NCBI GenBank assembly: GCA_911728455.2
Contig: OU452221.1
Coordinates: 9,335,141 to 9,399,140 of the forward strand
Reading direction: 5' to 3'
Length of the DNA stretch: 64,000 nt
From: Marthasterias glacialis
Taxonomy: Eukaryota > Echinodermata > Asteroidea > Forcipulatida > Asteriidae
The first letter of the stretch is position 1; every line of letters starts with the position of its first letter. A program made the position numbers and the translations under genes. The notes beneath the pieces were generated by a model. That model worked only from the letters and a program-made list of their open reading frames with translations. It was not told where the DNA came from and ran no database searches. Shown here piece by piece: positions 52,764 to 55,700 of this stretch.

Positions 52764-55700
52764 GTAATAATAATAATGATAATAATAATAATAAGTAGAT
52801 AATGTTTCGTGAAAGTTGGGAAATACGATCCTTCCGAGACTTCACTGCCATCACCCCTTTTGAGCATGAGCTCTCGTGAGTGACGATGCTGACACTTTGC
52901 AGACCTGTAGACTGATCCATTAAGCCCCGCCCGAAACATATTGACCAATCACAGCATTGGCTACAACACTACCATACACGTGGGCAGCACAGTGTGTATC
53001 TCTTCAATGCCGCACTGCAAGACATGAACGTGCGCGCTATAAGTATGCGCACGCATGTTTACATTTTCCAATATGATTTTATCATGTCGGACTTTCGGTG
53101 GCGTAGCCAAGGATATGATTAGTCAACACGTGAGGGGTAGGGCTTAATGGTTGTCAAAAGACAGAGGAACGCGTTCAGTTGGTGCGCACCGTTACCGAGT
53201 ATACATTGGTTGCAGAGTGAGTACTGAAACCCCGGTTTCCCGTCCCCAGGACTCCCTGTACAGTGGCGTAACCGGGGATGGGCTCGCCTCTCATCTCAGG
53301 TCATAGCCCTCACTCGCCGTCCCCCTCTCCCCCTAATGTGGTCCAAGAAAAAATAGTTGTATCCTCATCCAGTCGACAAATCTTGACAAATTCAGCTGGA
53401 ATATAGGTGTATAAAACTTCATCAGTATTTGTAATGCACTATAGTCTAAACTAATCAGTCTTAAAAGACTTGAGAAAATACGGTTCACATGATATCAGTT
53501 ATTAAAAATAATTAACGTTGTTTATGCATGTTTTTCACTTCATGGAAAATTGTCTCTCTTGGTTAAAGATGCATTGCCCAATTTTGAGTCAAAGGATTAA
53601 AAAATCAATTTCATTGAGCGAACGAATTAAAAAAGTTTATATGTTTGTGTAACGAAAAATATAAAAAACTAAGAATTCTGATATCAGGAACTCGAGATAG
53701 AACACTTTTAAGTTTCCGCGGACATTTGCCGACTTCAATTTGATTGGTTTCCCAACGGCCAATCAGAAGAATCAGCAAGTAATGAATATTCATGATTCCC
53801 AGCGGCCGATGCTCTCAACGGCCCACACGGCTTGCTGTGCGTGCGCGTACATACAATGTACGCGATGTATGTGCAACAGAGTGCGCTATCCGATCCTGAG
53901 GATTAAAAGGCTGGCCCAACCTTTTATTCATTTACGTTTTTAATTAACTGCCACTAATCCTTGACGGATTTTTTCGTTCAAAGTATCAAATGAAAGTTCA
54001 TAACTTTTTCTACTCCGTAAAATTAGCAATTAGAAAGATAAATCTATTTTTGACCCCCAAATCGGACTGAAATCGGACAATGCATCTTTAAGTATACATG
54101 TACACACCCCACACCAAATTGTATATAAATAATGTCCAGGACGCCATTGATCCAGTTTAGCTCGAACATTCATGATTGGTCAATGATTACCACGGGGAAC
54201 TGTTCGTACTATCACCGGTAAATGATTGTCTTGTTTGTTTGTCTTCTCCCATGTACAGTATCTCATCATCCAAGCTATCAGAAGATGTAGGAGGTGGTGA
54301 TTCCGATGGATTTAAAGTGTCCATCTCTTCTAGGACGTCTCCAAGTGATGCTACTCCCAAGCAGAGTGCTGCCCAGGAATCTTCCAAGGAGTGTTCACCA
54401 AAGCCCACTGAGGGTGACCTTGGCGCAGAAAGTGGTGGGCTACATGTTCTATCCTTAGACTTATTTAGAAACATTTAGTAAAGGAATGCTACGTGTTTTT
54501 TTATTATTATTTTCTATATATTTTTGTTTTAAAGATTATTCAATCAAAGCCAAGTTTAAAAAAAGAAAAAATCTTAAAACCGACCTGTGAAAAAAATATG
54601 TTGAAACAGGTGATCCCGTTTTCAATATCTTACTTGTGGTTGTCGGTACATTTTGCAGTGTTTAAATTTTAATAAAGTATTCATTTGTGTAATATTATGA
54701 CAAATCTGTTTTTGTATTTCGGTCACCTTACCCTTAAGAGGAATGCACTGCTCAAGCGGTGTTGTGCTCTGATATTTAGAAAATGAGTGGCAAATCCCGG
54801 TCTGCCCGGCCTTTGCGCTTTTGACACCGCACTTAAACACGTCGTGTGAAGGTTTGTCACGGAAATCCTGGTTCACACAACATGCACACCTGACTTTTTG
54901 GTCACTTACGAAATTTCGCTCCATTTGAAATGCAAACGTAAATGGCTGCAAAATTCGTAAATTCTTAAATGTTAATATACAATCAGCCCAACAAATTGCT
55001 GTTAACTGGACTGGAACTATCCAAAATTAGTCGATTTATGTGTGAACAAACAGGTGATATTTACTTCACTGTTCGTTCAAATAATGACAAAACAACCAGA
55101 ATCGATACCTGCCAGTAGACGGCGACCACCACCTGAAGGCGACACCACGTGGAGTTTAATTAGATTACCACTTAGTTCTTAAAGGAAAGTGCATGCATCC
55201 CTGTTAAGTTTGTCCTTTGACAGAATAATCGTATAAGCGAATACTTCACTCAAACAGTTCAACTACATTTCAATAAAGGTTTATTATTATATCAGGGATG
55301 AGAAATTCCAGACTTTTATTGGAATTCGGACCTTTTTATGTCTGCCTAGTGGGAAAAGTAACCATTAATGTCTTCATTACATCACTGTTAAACTTATCCT
55401 TCGACAGAACAATCGTATAAACGAATACTTCACTGAAACAGTTCAACTACCGTACATATCAATAAAGGTTTATTATGAAATCAGGGATGAGAAATTCCAG
55501 ACGTTTATTGGAATTCAGACCCTTTTATGTCTGCCTTGTGGAAAAAGTAACCGTTATTGTCTTGAGATAAAAAGAAACTAAGCTCTTTAATCGGTTTCTC
55601 TGTACTGGATAACTCCTTGCAATTTGTTGTTTAACTCCAGGGGTTGCCAAAAGGTGGAAATACCATCATTTTAGCATACCTCCTAAAACTTGGATCCTAG

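Noticed and set aside
52688..52948. Minus-strand open frames rich in Ile or Leu
   Set aside because: They are translations of the AAT microsatellite at 52716-52797.
54187..54474. 95-codon minus-strand frame opposite exon 21
   Set aside because: It is the antisense shadow of the HDAC6 linker exon.
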